DNA of 64,000 nucleotides from Brevibacterium zhoupengii (GCF_021117425.1 NZ_CP088298.1:3906001-3970000); one strand, 5' to 3'; shown: positions 1 through 8,804, numbered from the stretch's first letter. The notes: generated by a model not told the origin, from the sequence alone. Translations and numbers: made by a program.

Positions 1-106
1 CCCGGCGAGTGCGCTCGCCCAAGGTCCCGGTGTCTTGGAACCACAGCCCACTCGGATTGTGCGCGGACTCGTCAGCCTCGGTAGGTGTAACTGCGGAATC
101 GTTCAT
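1..106 (-). CDS. jetB: Wadjet JetB (DUF4194), N-terminal fragment
   Basis: Only the first 35 codons are in the window; the gene continues past position 1. The start codon at 106-104 overlaps the jetA stop in an ATGA. The visible peptide contains LWFQDTGTLGERTRR, which resembles the N-terminus of DUF4194/JetB proteins, where a D-T-G-T-L motif is followed by an arginine pair. JetB is known as the kleisin-associated, MukE-like subunit of the Wadjet SMC complex that extrudes and cleaves circular plasmids. The identification rests on this short motif plus position directly behind a DUF3375 gene. The rest of jetB, the SMC ATPase jetC and the nuclease jetD should follow to the left, outside the window. 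Confidence 0.75.
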   Translation of the reverse strand, partial: MNDSAVTPTEADESAHNPSGLWFQDTGTLGERTRR

Positions 107-1566
107 AGTGAGATGCCTTCGGTGAAGTAATGGCGGCGGATCGTGGCGCTGCGCACAATTCCGTCGACCCCGGCCCATTCGAGTCGATCCCGGGCCTCGG
201 AATCGACATGTCCGTAGGTGCTGGCCAGGGACAGGAGACCGACGACGCTCGCCAGGCCCTGTGAGGCTGGGAACTGGTCGAGCACCTCGGCGACGGAGAT
301 CTGCTGGGTACCGTGAATGGCCTGATTGACGTTGTCGGAGAGTTCGGAGAAGTCGATCTCCGATTCCCGGGCGACGGCGATGAGCTCGGCGAAGTCGACC
401 TCAGTCTCGGTCGCCTCGCCCAGTTCGGCACCGGCATCGAACTCGGTGGGATCGTGGAGGACGACCTCCCCGACGCTGCCCAATGCAACGCTCGAGAGCT
501 CGAGATCCACGCCGATGTTGTCGTAGGGTCTGCGGACTTGAGAGACCGGGGCCGCCGCGGCCAGGGCATCCTGGATCAGGGTGCGCATGACGCGGTCGCG
601 TTGGAATTCGTGGGAGTGGACGTAACGGCGCAGACCGCGGGCGAATTCGGACAGGATGTCGGAGACTTCGCGCGAGCCGTCCTTCATCTGCCGCATCAGG
701 GTGCGAAGTGAGCGGCGAGTCTCGGCCGTCAGCGTGGCAGAGAAGTCACGGTCGAGGATCGCTGCGATGTCCTCGTCGAAGGCCGAGGCCTGCTCGGGGT
801 CGCGGACGAGTTGGGAGAAGGCGGAGAACGTTCTGCCTTCGTCGGAGGATTCGATGAGGTCGACTCCGCGGAAGACTTCGTTCAGTACCTGGGACTGGGA
901 GTCCTCGGCGGCGAGGATCGAGATCCGCAGTTCCTGGTTGAGTTCTTCGAAGCGGGCGCGAACGCGAGCGAAATCGGCGGGCAGGCCCTGCGCCTGTTGG
1001 AGGATGTCGCTGACTCGTTCATTCGCCCGGCGCCGGTCGAGGACGATCGAACGGGGGTCACCGCGGCGGACGCGGGCGATCTCAGCATCGATACGGTCGC
1101 GTTCTGCTCGCAGGGATTCCAGTCGGCGGGAGCTGTCCGGGTCGGTGTCGATGGCCAGCTGCCGCACCGATTGGGCGAGACTGACCAGTCGTGATTCGGT
1201 CGCGGTCTGCGGCGGGGTGCGCAGCTGTTCGAGCATGCGGATGGCATCGAATCCCGCCGCGGAGAGTTCGTAGGTCTCGCCCCTCGCCGAGGTGGCCGGA
1301 CGGCGGACAAGAATCTCCGCCCGACGCCAGTCGTCACAGTAGGCCTTCGCTGTCCGCGTGGACAGGTCGAAGTGGTCGCGCAGCTCCTCGAGATCCGAGT
1401 CGATGGACTCGTGCAGGTCTTCGGTGGAGATTCGGGTGCCCGGCTTGCCCAGGTGAGTGCCCAGTGTCGCTGCCATGACCGGGAGATGGTCAGCCCGCAG
1501 CATGCGCAGAGTGGCATTCGTATCAAGCAGTCGCCGGTAGGCGAGTGCGGAGCTGAGGGCGGACAT
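103..1566 (-). CDS. jetA: Wadjet JetA (DUF3375 family)
   Basis: This 487-residue protein begins MSALSSALAYRRLLDTNATL and matches the DUF3375 family: an N-terminal winged-helix-like region, a long charged middle with coiled-coil character (around residues 150-270), and a mixed C-terminal domain. In type I Wadjet the DUF3375 protein is JetA, the MukF-like kleisin that bridges the JetC SMC dimer and recruits JetB. The complex senses closed circular DNA by loop extrusion and JetD cuts it. I chose the ATG at 1566 because a GGGGA stretch sits just upstream and the conserved N-terminus starts there; an open frame runs further upstream without similarity. It is translationally coupled to jetB. It is divergent from the PAP2 gene, so the operon promoter should lie in 1567-1797. 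Confidence 0.85.
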   Translation of the reverse strand: MSALSSALAYRRLLDTNATLRMLRADHLPVMAATLGTHLGKPGTRISTEDLHESIDSDLEELRDHFDLSTRTAKAYCDDWRRAEILVRRPATSARGETYELSAAGFDAIRMLEQLRTPPQTATESRLVSLAQSVRQLAIDTDPDSSRRLESLRAERDRIDAEIARVRRGDPRSIVLDRRRANERVSDILQQAQGLPADFARVRARFEELNQELRISILAAEDSQSQVLNEVFRGVDLIESSDEGRTFSAFSQLVRDPEQASAFDEDIAAILDRDFSATLTAETRRSLRTLMRQMKDGSREVSDILSEFARGLRRYVHSHEFQRDRVMRTLIQDALAAAAPVSQVRRPYDNIGVDLELSSVALGSVGEVVLHDPTEFDAGAELGEATETEVDFAELIAVARESEIDFSELSDNVNQAIHGTQQISVAEVLDQFPASQGLASVVGLLSLASTYGHVDSEARDRLEWAGVDGIVRSATIRRHYFTEGISL

Positions 1567-1797
1567 GTCCCCTATTGTCTGCGCCGGTGGGGCCTGTTGC
1601 CAATTTCGGGTGCGCGGGCCATCTCGCATGTCTCTCGCACGGCGCACGGCGCACGGCTCATCTTCGGGCGGCACACAGGTCGCTTTCGGGCGGCTTGCAG
1701 ACAGCCGATCATTGGTCCAATATTCATGCTTTGTTCAGCTCGTGACACTCGCCACTGGATTCGCCATTCCGATATCGAATCGTTATATCGTGTGCCG

Positions 1798-2865
1798 ATG
1801 ACTCGGATACGACGATGGCCCTACACCTTTGCCACGATGCTCTCCATAGCTGTCGCATTGGTCGCCCTTGCTTCTTCGATCTACCTCGGGCGGCCACTCA
1901 GGGACCCGGACGGCTTCCTCGGACCCGCCTATATCCGGATGCCGTTGCTGGCTCTGCTGTTCTTCGGCGTGGGCATCGTCGTGGACGCCGTGCGAATGAG
2001 CGGCTGGAAGCATCTGTCCAACGGAATGCGCGAAGTCGTGAGAAACGAATGGAGCCTCCGTCGGGTCCTGTGCATCACCGCGGGCATGATGAGTTTCTAC
2101 ATCTGCTACCTCAGCTACCGAAACCTCAAGAGTGACCTTCCTACCTATCGCGAAGGAGTCCTCTACGATCACGAGCTTTCGCATACCGACCTGTGGTTCA
2201 GCGGCGGAATCAACCCCGCTGTGTTCCTGCACGATCTGTTCGGTACCGGGTTCATGGCAGAAGTGCTCTCCGTCGTCTATCTCGCCTATCTTCCGCTCAT
2301 CCCCATCAGCCTCGGCGCTGTGCTCATCCTCAGTCGCAACCTCGCCATCGGTGCCTGGTATGCCACGACGCTGTGTCTCAACTGGGTGCTGGGCACAGTC
2401 AGCTACTACATCCTGCCCGCTCTTGGGCCTGCATTTGCCCGACCCGAGCTCTACCGCGGCCTGGCCGACACCGGAGTCACCGAGCTGCAGCAGTCACTCA
2501 TCGAAACTCGGCTTGACGTCCTTGTCGACCCCGTGGGCAGTGGGCAGATCCAGGGTGTGGCCGCTTTCGCCTCCCTGCACGTCTCTGTGACATTCGCCGC
2601 GGCCCTGTTCATGATGCGAACTAACCAGAAGCCGCTGTGGCAGACAGTGACGTGGATATTCTTCGGGGCCACCGTGATCGCCACGCTCTATTTCGGTTGG
2701 CACTACATCCTCGATGACATCGCCGGCATGGTGATCGGCTGGGCTTCCGTGACTCTGGGTGCCTGGGTCACCGGGAACCGACGAAAGCGAGCTCAGCAGA
2801 GCAAAGAAGCCGATGCGATTGCCGCCGAGCAGCGTGAGGAAACAGCACTCGTCGAGGCCTCCTGA
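1798..2865 (+). CDS. PAP2-superfamily membrane phosphatase / inositolphosphotransferase
   Basis: This 355-residue polytopic membrane protein has about six to seven hydrophobic segments. The PAP2 signature parts are visible near the C-terminal half: ASLHVS and, after one more helix, GWHYILDDIAG, which supply the two catalytic histidines and the aspartate. Proteins of this arrangement act on lipid phosphates, or transfer phosphoinositol like inositol phosphorylceramide synthase; the substrate here cannot be read from sequence. The ATG at 1798 is preferred because the membrane-protein N-terminus MTRIRRWPY starts there; the frame is open further upstream. The stop codon lies inside a 22-bp tandem duplication. 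The C-terminal 25 residues are charged and presumably cytoplasmic. Confidence 0.75.
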   Translation: MTRIRRWPYTFATMLSIAVALVALASSIYLGRPLRDPDGFLGPAYIRMPLLALLFFGVGIVVDAVRMSGWKHLSNGMREVVRNEWSLRRVLCITAGMMSFYICYLSYRNLKSDLPTYREGVLYDHELSHTDLWFSGGINPAVFLHDLFGTGFMAEVLSVVYLAYLPLIPISLGAVLILSRNLAIGAWYATTLCLNWVLGTVSYYILPALGPAFARPELYRGLADTGVTELQQSLIETRLDVLVDPVGSGQIQGVAAFASLHVSVTFAAALFMMRTNQKPLWQTVTWIFFGATVIATLYFGWHYILDDIAGMVIGWASVTLGAWVTGNRRKRAQQSKEADAIAAEQREETALVEAS

Positions 2866-2920
2866 CGGGTGGAGCGTGTCCTCCTGACGGGTGGAGCGTG
2901 TCCTGAGGGGTAGAGCGTCT
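2859..2920. repeat. 22-bp tandem duplication over the PAP2 stop codon
   Basis: Bases 2859-2880 and 2881-2902 are identical 22-mers, and a decayed third copy runs to about 2920. The stop codon of the PAP2 gene (2863-2865) is inside the first copy, so the copies downstream are non-coding remnants. It lies in the gap to the convergent MmcQ-like gene. Confidence 0.85.
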
Positions 2921-2926
2921 ACCGAC

Positions 2927-3409
2927 TCATTCTTCATCCCTCCCGCCGAAGGTCTTCGGGTCGACGGGTCGGTCCTTCTTCGGCAGCTTCGCGACGACGA
3001 GGCAGTAGGACTCGAGCACGAGATCATGCAGAAGCTCGGCATCAAGGACGTTCCCTGATCCGTCACGACTGCCTTCGGCGCCTTCGTCTTCGTTCTCAGC
3101 ACCTTCGCCTTCGGTCCCGCCTTCGATCCCGTCTTCGGCCGTGCCGGCTCCCGCCACGGTGATCCAGTGCTTCTTGCTCATGTGATATCCGGGAGTGATC
3201 TCCTCATAGGCATCACAGAGCACCTCCCCGTCCAGCGGATCGATCTTGAGGTTGAGGCTGGGCACACCGCGCAGATCGAAGGCCATCAGGAACATCTTCC
3301 CGCGCACCTTGTACACGTTGTACTCGGGCCCGAAGGGATGCTCGATCTCCACAGACGGGTACTGGATAGCCTGGTCATGAGCGAAGGTGAGCACGGAGTC
3401 AGGATCCAT
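2927..3409 (-). CDS. MmcQ/YjbR family (DUF419) protein with acidic insert
   Basis: This 160-residue protein has the MmcQ/YjbR layout: an N-terminal helix, the strand segment YNVYKVRGKMFLMAF, then LNLKIDP, PGYHMSKKHWITV, and a C-terminal helix ending ESYCLVVAKLPKK. The family has a DNA-binding-like double-wing fold and no settled function. Between the W-I-T-V strand and the last helix there is a glycine/glutamate-rich insert of roughly 30 residues (about 87-118) that typical family members of about 110-120 residues lack. It starts divergently from the asparaginase gene, 82 bp away. Family assignment is firm; role unknown. Confidence 0.8.
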   Translation of the reverse strand: MDPDSVLTFAHDQAIQYPSVEIEHPFGPEYNVYKVRGKMFLMAFDLRGVPSLNLKIDPLDGEVLCDAYEEITPGYHMSKKHWITVAGAGTAEDGIEGGTEGEGAENEDEGAEGSRDGSGNVLDAELLHDLVLESYCLVVAKLPKKDRPVDPKTFGGRDEE

Positions 3410-3491
3410 GTTCGGAGACTAGCAAAGGGCCATGACACAGAACGTCGGCATCAGGGCCTGGGCACCGAAACACCCCGATAGACTCGTGCCC

Positions 3492-4484
3492 ATGTCAGAG
3501 AACGCGCCTCATCTCCTCGTCGCCGCCCTCGGCGGCACTATCGCCTCGACCTCGAACCAGTCCGGGGGTGTCGCCCCGGCCCTGAGCGGAGCCGAGATCG
3601 CTGCGGCCGCCGGCCTCGACCAGGTCTGGCCGGATCTGCAGGCCGACTTCACCCAGGTATCGCAGGTCTCGAGCGCCAACGTCACCCTCGACATGCTCTT
3701 CGACGTCCGCGAGCTCGCGCGCACCACCGAGGCCGACGGCATCGTCCTCACACAGGGAACCGACACTCTCGAAGAGAGCGCCTTTGTCCTCTGGCTGCTC
3801 AACGACTCGGCCACTCACATCGCTGCCACCGGAGCCATGCGCAATCCGACGCTGCCCGGCGCCGACGGCCCCGCGAACGTACGCGCCGCCGCTCTGACCG
3901 CACTCTCTCCTCTGAGCAGTGGACTGCCCTCAAGCCTGGTCTTCAACGACGAGATCCATGATCCGCGTTTCGTCCGCAAGTCCCACGTGACCTCGACTGC
4001 GGCGTTTTCCTCCGGCCCGGTCCTCGGCGCGATCGGCTGGATCAGCGAAGACACTGTTCGTCTCCCCCACGCACCCGCGGCTGCGGATGCGTCCCCATTC
4101 GCGGGCCTGCCCCGCCCGGAGGCGCTGTCCAAAGTCGCCCTCGCCGAGGTGGGGATGGGCGAACCCGAGGAGACACTGACCCAGCTCATCGAGTCCGGTT
4201 TCGCCGGTGCCGTCATCTCCGGGGTCGGGGGCGGGCACGTCCCCGAGCATCTGCTGCCAGCGGTGGCCCGCCTCGGCGAGGCGATGCCCATCGTCCTAGC
4301 ATCACGGCCAAGCTCGGGCGCGAGCCTGAGGAACACCTACGGCTATCCGGGCGGTGAGATCGGGCTGCTCGAGTCCGGGCTCATCCCCGCCGGAATCGTC
4401 GATGCCCGCAAGGCCCGCATCGTCCTGACCTTGGCCCTGAGCTTCGGCCTCGACCCCGCCGAGGTGTTCACGACGTTCGCATGA
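3492..4484 (+). CDS. L-asparaginase (type I/II asparaginase family)
   Basis: The 330-residue product hydrolyses L-asparagine to aspartate and ammonia. The first catalytic threonine motif GGTIAST is near the N-terminus and the second, TQGTDTLEE, near residue 90; these supply the nucleophile and the Thr-Asp pair. The C-terminal domain contains the conserved G-Y-P-G-G-E-I-G segment. There is no signal peptide, so a cytoplasmic enzyme is likely. The ATG at 3492 is chosen because the GGTIA strand follows after the usual short leader; a longer in-frame extension to 3432 has no family similarity. The gene ends 45 bp before a 60-bp palindrome that probably terminates it. Confidence 0.85.
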   Translation: MSENAPHLLVAALGGTIASTSNQSGGVAPALSGAEIAAAAGLDQVWPDLQADFTQVSQVSSANVTLDMLFDVRELARTTEADGIVLTQGTDTLEESAFVLWLLNDSATHIAATGAMRNPTLPGADGPANVRAAALTALSPLSSGLPSSLVFNDEIHDPRFVRKSHVTSTAAFSSGPVLGAIGWISEDTVRLPHAPAAADASPFAGLPRPEALSKVALAEVGMGEPEETLTQLIESGFAGAVISGVGGGHVPEHLLPAVARLGEAMPIVLASRPSSGASLRNTYGYPGGEIGLLESGLIPAGIVDARKARIVLTLALSFGLDPAEVFTTFA

Positions 4485-4529
4485 GCGTTGCCTTCATTGA
4501 TCGGCGACAGCTTCAACGCTGATACACGA

Positions 4530-4589
4530 AACAGTCGGTAAGTTCTGGTTGAAAATCGCGCGATTTTCGACCAGAACTTACCGACTGTT
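4530..4589. terminator. 60-bp palindrome, left flank of rhamnose cassette
   Basis: Two 20-bp arms (4530-4549 and 4570-4589) are perfect complements. The centre 4550-4569 is also self-complementary apart from one T/G position. It sits between the convergent asparaginase and LacI-type genes and probably works as a bidirectional terminator or an extragenic palindromic repeat. A nearly identical copy lies at 12530-12589. Confidence 0.8.
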
Positions 4590-4618
4590 GGAGCAACCTA
4601 CAGCGCCGCTGGGTTGCC

Positions 4619-5638
4619 TCAGGTCTCGGCGCCGACAACCCTCGTCGACTGGCGGATGACGAGCTCGGGAGTGAACTTCTCATCCCGGTGAGTCTGCTCG
4701 CCCGAGGCGTTCTCCGCCAGCAGCGATTCAACAGCAGTACGCCCGAGCAGGTCCGCTGGCTGCCGAATCGAGGTCAACGGCACAATCGTCGAAAATGCGT
4801 AGTCGATGTCGTCATAGCCGATGAGCGCCAGGTCCTCAGGGATGCGCAATGCGGAGAACATGATGACTGCCTGCATGAAACCCACCGCCAGCAGGTCGTT
4901 GGCACAGAAGACAGCACCGGGGCGCTTGTCTTCGGGCAGCGAAACAATGCGCTCTCCGATCGAGCGACCTGCAAGGATCGTCAGCTCAGCGGTTTCGAAC
5001 ACCGCAAGGTCGAGACCGGACTCTGCGGCACGCTCTCGTGCTCCCGCGGCACGGTCGCTGACCTGCGGAAGTGAGAATGGCCCTCCGACAAAGGCCGGGT
5101 TCGTGCACCCGCCTGCGATGAGATGGTCGAGCGCCATTCGTCCACCTGCGACATTGTCGACGGTCACCGAGGATAGCGAGTAGTCACCGGCCTCGCGGTC
5201 GACGAGCATCACCGGGGTTCCCCGAGCTGCGATTCCCTCCAATTTGCTCAGGTCGGCGCCGGAAGGTGTCACGAGCAGACCGTTGACCCTCTGCTCGGCA
5301 AACAGGTCGAGGTACTTCGACTCTCTGGCCTCCTCCGTTCCCGAATCACCGATGAGGAGCGACAGTCCTGCTTCGTCGCAGGCCTCTCTGGCACCGTGGG
5401 CGACCGAAGCGAAGAACGGGTTCGAGGTGTCTAGGACGACAAGACCGAGGCTGCTGCTCCTGCCTGAACGCAGCTGTCTGGCGGCGGCGTTTCGGACGAA
5501 GCCGAGTGCTTCGATCGACCGGCTGACCTTGGCGATCGTGTCTTCGGAGACCTTCTGGGACCGATTGACGACATGTGAGACCGTGCCCACGGAGACACCC
5601 GCATGGGCGGCAACCTCTCGCATACTCACCTTGGCCAA
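4619..5638 (-). CDS. LacI-family regulator of rhamnose catabolism
   Basis: This 339-residue LacI/GalR regulator has the helix-turn-helix at the N-terminus (MREVAAHAGVSVGTVSHVVN) and hinge helix motif NAAARQLRSG, followed by a periplasmic-binding-protein-like sensor domain with GLVVLDTSNPFFA and IGYDDIDYA. It is transcribed away from the rhamnose genes and shares a 233-bp intergenic region with them that carries two palindromic sites, including a typical LacI operator at 5778-5791. The inference is that it represses the rhamnose genes and itself, with a rhamnose-pathway intermediate as inducer. The ligand is not determined from sequence. Confidence 0.88.
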   Translation of the reverse strand: MAKVSMREVAAHAGVSVGTVSHVVNRSQKVSEDTIAKVSRSIEALGFVRNAAARQLRSGRSSSLGLVVLDTSNPFFASVAHGAREACDEAGLSLLIGDSGTEEARESKYLDLFAEQRVNGLLVTPSGADLSKLEGIAARGTPVMLVDREAGDYSLSSVTVDNVAGGRMALDHLIAGGCTNPAFVGGPFSLPQVSDRAAGARERAAESGLDLAVFETAELTILAGRSIGERIVSLPEDKRPGAVFCANDLLAVGFMQAVIMFSALRIPEDLALIGYDDIDYAFSTIVPLTSIRQPADLLGRTAVESLLAENASGEQTHRDEKFTPELVIRQSTRVVGAET

Positions 5639-5748
5639 GTGGCCCTCCCTTACATGTCATCTCACACCCGCTCTTGTCTGAGCGCTTCTGCGTGAGCGGG
5701 TCCGTCCTATTCTGCCCGACTTCCGAACACTATCTTGATGTGATCCAA

Positions 5749-5766
5749 GTGACATGATACTGTCAC
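5749..5766. promoter_or_regulatory. Inverted repeat GTGACA-N6-TGTCAC
   Basis: This is a perfect 6-bp arm inverted repeat with a 6-bp spacer in the LacI/transporter intergenic region, 11 bp before the LacI-type operator. It could be a second binding site, for example for a CRP/Fnr-like activator, or part of the promoter architecture. The regulator is unknown. Confidence 0.45.
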
Positions 5767-5777
5767 CAACAGCCTTA

Positions 5778-5791
5778 TTGAAACGTTTCAA
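5778..5791. promoter_or_regulatory. LacI-family operator TTGAAACGTTTCAA
   Basis: This is a perfect 14-bp palindrome with the central CG of LacI/GalR operators, in the form of the GAAACGTTTC sites bound by many actinobacterial LacI proteins. A second half-site with the same core (TTCGTTTCA) follows at once. It lies upstream of both the regulator and the rhamnose transporter gene, about 80 bp before the transporter start, which suits repression. Confidence 0.8.
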
Positions 5792-5871
5792 TTCGTTTCA
5801 GATCCTCGGGCAGTCCCGGCGGATCGACATCCACATCACCACACATCGCCACTGACAATTCGGAGAGACAC

Positions 5872-7216
5872 ATGAGGGACACAAAGACGTCGTCCAAATG
5901 GAAAGCCACCATCGCGGTGGCCATGTCCAACTACATCGAAGCCGGATCCATCATCGCAATCGCCACAAGCATGAGCCTGTCTGTGGCAGACGGAGTTCGG
6001 GCTCGACAGCCTGGCAGTGGGCCTGCTCAGCGCCCTGAGCGCCAACGCCTTCGGCGCAGCGATCGGTGCCGCCATCGGCGGTCCGCTGTGCGACCGCTAC
6101 GGCCGCAAGTTCATCTACACCTACGACTTGCTCCTCTACATGTTCGGCACCCTGTTCGCGGTCTTCGCCATGAACTTCACGATGCTGCTCATCGGATTCG
6201 TCCTCACCGGCATCGCAGTCGGTGCGGGAGTCACCGCAGCCTGGACCTATATCGCCGAGGAGGCACCGGACGGTCGACGTGCCGGTCACGTCGGTGTCGC
6301 CCAGCTTGCCTGGTCGATCGGACCGATGATCGGGTTCCTGCTTGCCGCACTTCTCGAGCCCATGGGACTGCTGGGTTCGCGCATCATTTTCGCCCACCTC
6401 TTCGTCATCGCCTTCATCACTTGGTGGGTCCGTCGCGGACTAGCCGAGTCACGACGCTGGAAGGCCAAGAACGCCAATCCCAACATGGTCGGGACCTATC
6501 GCGGCATCTTCGAACTCTTCACGAACAAGAAGAACCTCATCGCGTTGCTCTTCCTCATCGGCGTCTACGGATTGTGGAACACCGTTGCCGGACAGGCTGG
6601 CATCTTCCAACCGCGCATCTATGAGGCGACCGGCCTCACCGATGCCCGTTCGCAATACCTGCTCCAGGTCCTGGTCTGGGGCCTGACCAGCGCTTCCACC
6701 TTCTTCGGCTTCATGCGCTACGGCGACAAGGTCTCCCGCCGCTGGCTCTACGGCATCGGCGCGGGACTCGGAATCATCGCCTGGGCGGTCCTCATCTACG
6801 GACCCGCGGGCTGGTTCTCACTCCTCGTCTTCGCCATCGGCTGGGGCATCTCCTCCGGACTTGGTGCACAGGCCTTCTACGGGCTGTGGGCGGCAGAGCT
6901 CTTCGCCACCCGCTACCGCGCCTCGGCGCAGGGATTCATGTTCATGATCGTTCGCGTGATGGTCGGCATCCTCTCCCTGTGGTTTCCGCTCATGCTCGAC
7001 AAGACGGGACTTCACGGCGTCGGCTTCCTCATCCTCGGACTCCTCGTCGCCGCTCTACTCATCGGTGTCATCTGGACACCCAAAACCCAGGACAAGACTC
7101 TCGAAGAGATCGAGATCGAGCGCTATGGACGACTTCTCGATGCTGATGTCGACGACGAGGTTGCCGCCGGCAATGTCGCGGCCGACGCAGAAGCATCCGT
7201 GCTCAGGAAGGACTGA
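5872..7216 (+). pseudogene. MFS sugar transporter (probable L-rhamnose uptake), frameshifted
   Basis: The frame opened by the ATG at 5872 encodes a normal MFS first helix (KWKATIAVAMSNYIEAGSII) but leaves the family after about residue 37. The frame one base further on carries the rest, from LWQTEFGLDSLAVGLLS to the end at 7216, with about eleven more helices and the MFS loop motif GGPLCDRYGRKF. Removing one base near 5978-5984 joins them into a protein of about 447 residues. As written, only a GTG at 6017 could start the second part, which would lack helix 1. It heads the rhamnose operon, 6 bp before rhaM. It may be a true recent mutation or a sequencing error; no other decay is visible. Confidence 0.8.
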
Positions 7217-7221
7217 AATCG

Positions 7222-7560
7222 ATGGAACGCGTCTGCTTCCGCATGCAGGTCGATCCAGCCCACCTCGGCGAATACATCGACCGTCACCGCGCGGTCTGGC
7301 CGGACATGCTCGCAGCGCTGAAGGAGACGGGGTGGAGCAACTACTCGCTCTTCGCCGACCCCAGCGGAATGATCATCGGCTACCTCGAAACCGAGGACTA
7401 TGAGGCGGCCCAACGAGGTATGGAGCTGAAGGACATCAACGCGAAATGGCAGGCGTCGATGTCCGAGCTCTTCGCCGCCGGAGGGTCCTTCGACGAAGGG
7501 CCGCTGCGACTACAGGAGGTCTTTCACCTCGAGGACCAGTTGGCCCAGCGCACCCAGTGA
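7222..7560 (+). CDS. rhaM: L-rhamnose mutarotase
   Basis: This 112-residue protein interconverts the alpha and beta anomers of L-rhamnose to feed the isomerase. It is the usual length for the family and shows the typical segments: VCFRMQVDP, the RHRAVWPDM catalytic-histidine region, GWSNYSLF, and the KWQASMSELF segment. It begins five bases after the transporter stop and has an AGGAAGGA stretch upstream. Position between transporter and isomerase genes supports the assignment. Confidence 0.92.
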   Translation: MERVCFRMQVDPAHLGEYIDRHRAVWPDMLAALKETGWSNYSLFADPSGMIIGYLETEDYEAAQRGMELKDINAKWQASMSELFAAGGSFDEGPLRLQEVFHLEDQLAQRTQ

Positions 7561-7634
7561 ACCACCACAGACCTCATGCACCCAGCATCTGACGCATCAG
7601 GCACCCGCATCTTCGAAAGGACGATGAATCGCAC

Positions 7635-8804
7635 ATGACCACACCCACAGGCTTCAACGACATCACCGATGAGCTCGCCGAGCAGTCCATCGAACTGCCC
7701 TCCTGGGCGTTCGGCAACTCGGGCACCCGCTTCAAGGTGTACGGAACTCCCGGAACTCCGCGGGATCCGTTCGAGAAGATCGCCGACGCGGCCAAGGTCA
7801 ACGAGCTCACCGGGCTCGCTCCGCAGGTCGCACTGCACATCCCCTGGGACCTCTGCGACTTCAAGGCTCTCGCCGACCACGCTGCCGGGCTCGGTGTGCG
7901 GTTGGGAACGATCAACTCGAACACCTTCCAGGACGACGACTTCAAGTTCGGCGCTCTGACCCATGTCGACGAACGCATCCGCACCAAGGCCATCGACCAT
8001 CACCTTCAGTGCATCGACGTGATGGACACGACCGGCTCGCGCGATCTCAAGATCTGGCTGGCCGAAGGGTCGAACTACCCCGGCCAGGCCGATATGAGAG
8101 GCCGTCAGGACCGACTCCACGACTCACTTGCCAGAATCTACGACCGCCTCGGCGAGGAGCAGCGCCTCGTCCTCGAATACAAATTCTTCGAGCCGTCGTT
8201 CTACCACACAGACGTCCCGGACTGGGGCACGAGCTACACACAGGTGGCCGCTCTGGGCGACAAGGCCAAGGTCTGCCTCGACACCGGGCACCATGCTCCG
8301 GGAACGAACATCGAGTTCATCGTCATGCAGCTGCTGCGACTGGGCAAGCTCGGATCCTTCGACTTCAATTCCCGCTTCTACGCCGATGACGATCTCATGG
8401 TCGGCGCCGCCGACCCGTTCCAGCTCTTCCGCATCATCCACGAGGTGATCCGCGGAGGAGGTCTCAACAACCCGGACGTCGCGTTCATGCTCGACCAGTG
8501 CCACAACGTAGAGAACAAGATCGAGGGGCAGATGCGCTCTGTGCTCAACGTCCAGGAGATGACGGCCCGGGCTCTGCTTCTCGACGCCACCGCCCTGACA
8601 GCGGCACAGGAATCCTGCGATGTCATCGCTGCCAATGACATCTTCATGGACGCCTTCTACACCGATGTCCGCCCGGCCCTGGCCGAATGGCGCACGTCCC
8701 GCGGGCTCCCAGCCAATCCTGTCCAGGCATTCCGCGAATCGGGCTACCAGGACCGCATCGAGTCCGATCGAGTCGGCGGAACCCAAGCCGGGTGGGGCGC
8801 CTGA
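7635..8804 (+). CDS. rhaI: L-rhamnose isomerase
   Basis: The 389-residue product converts L-rhamnose to L-rhamnulose. It is of the rhaI type (Pseudomonas stutzeri-like, xylose-isomerase TIM-barrel superfamily), not the E. coli RhaA type. Candidate metal and substrate residues are in LEYKFFEPSFYHTDVPDWG, CLDTGHHAPGTNIEF and GSFDFNSRFYADDDLMVG. An AAAGGA stretch upstream supports the ATG at 7635. It is the third gene of the rhamnose operon. Confidence 0.92.
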   Translation: MTTPTGFNDITDELAEQSIELPSWAFGNSGTRFKVYGTPGTPRDPFEKIADAAKVNELTGLAPQVALHIPWDLCDFKALADHAAGLGVRLGTINSNTFQDDDFKFGALTHVDERIRTKAIDHHLQCIDVMDTTGSRDLKIWLAEGSNYPGQADMRGRQDRLHDSLARIYDRLGEEQRLVLEYKFFEPSFYHTDVPDWGTSYTQVAALGDKAKVCLDTGHHAPGTNIEFIVMQLLRLGKLGSFDFNSRFYADDDLMVGAADPFQLFRIIHEVIRGGGLNNPDVAFMLDQCHNVENKIEGQMRSVLNVQEMTARALLLDATALTAAQESCDVIAANDIFMDAFYTDVRPALAEWRTSRGLPANPVQAFRESGYQDRIESDRVGGTQAGWGA

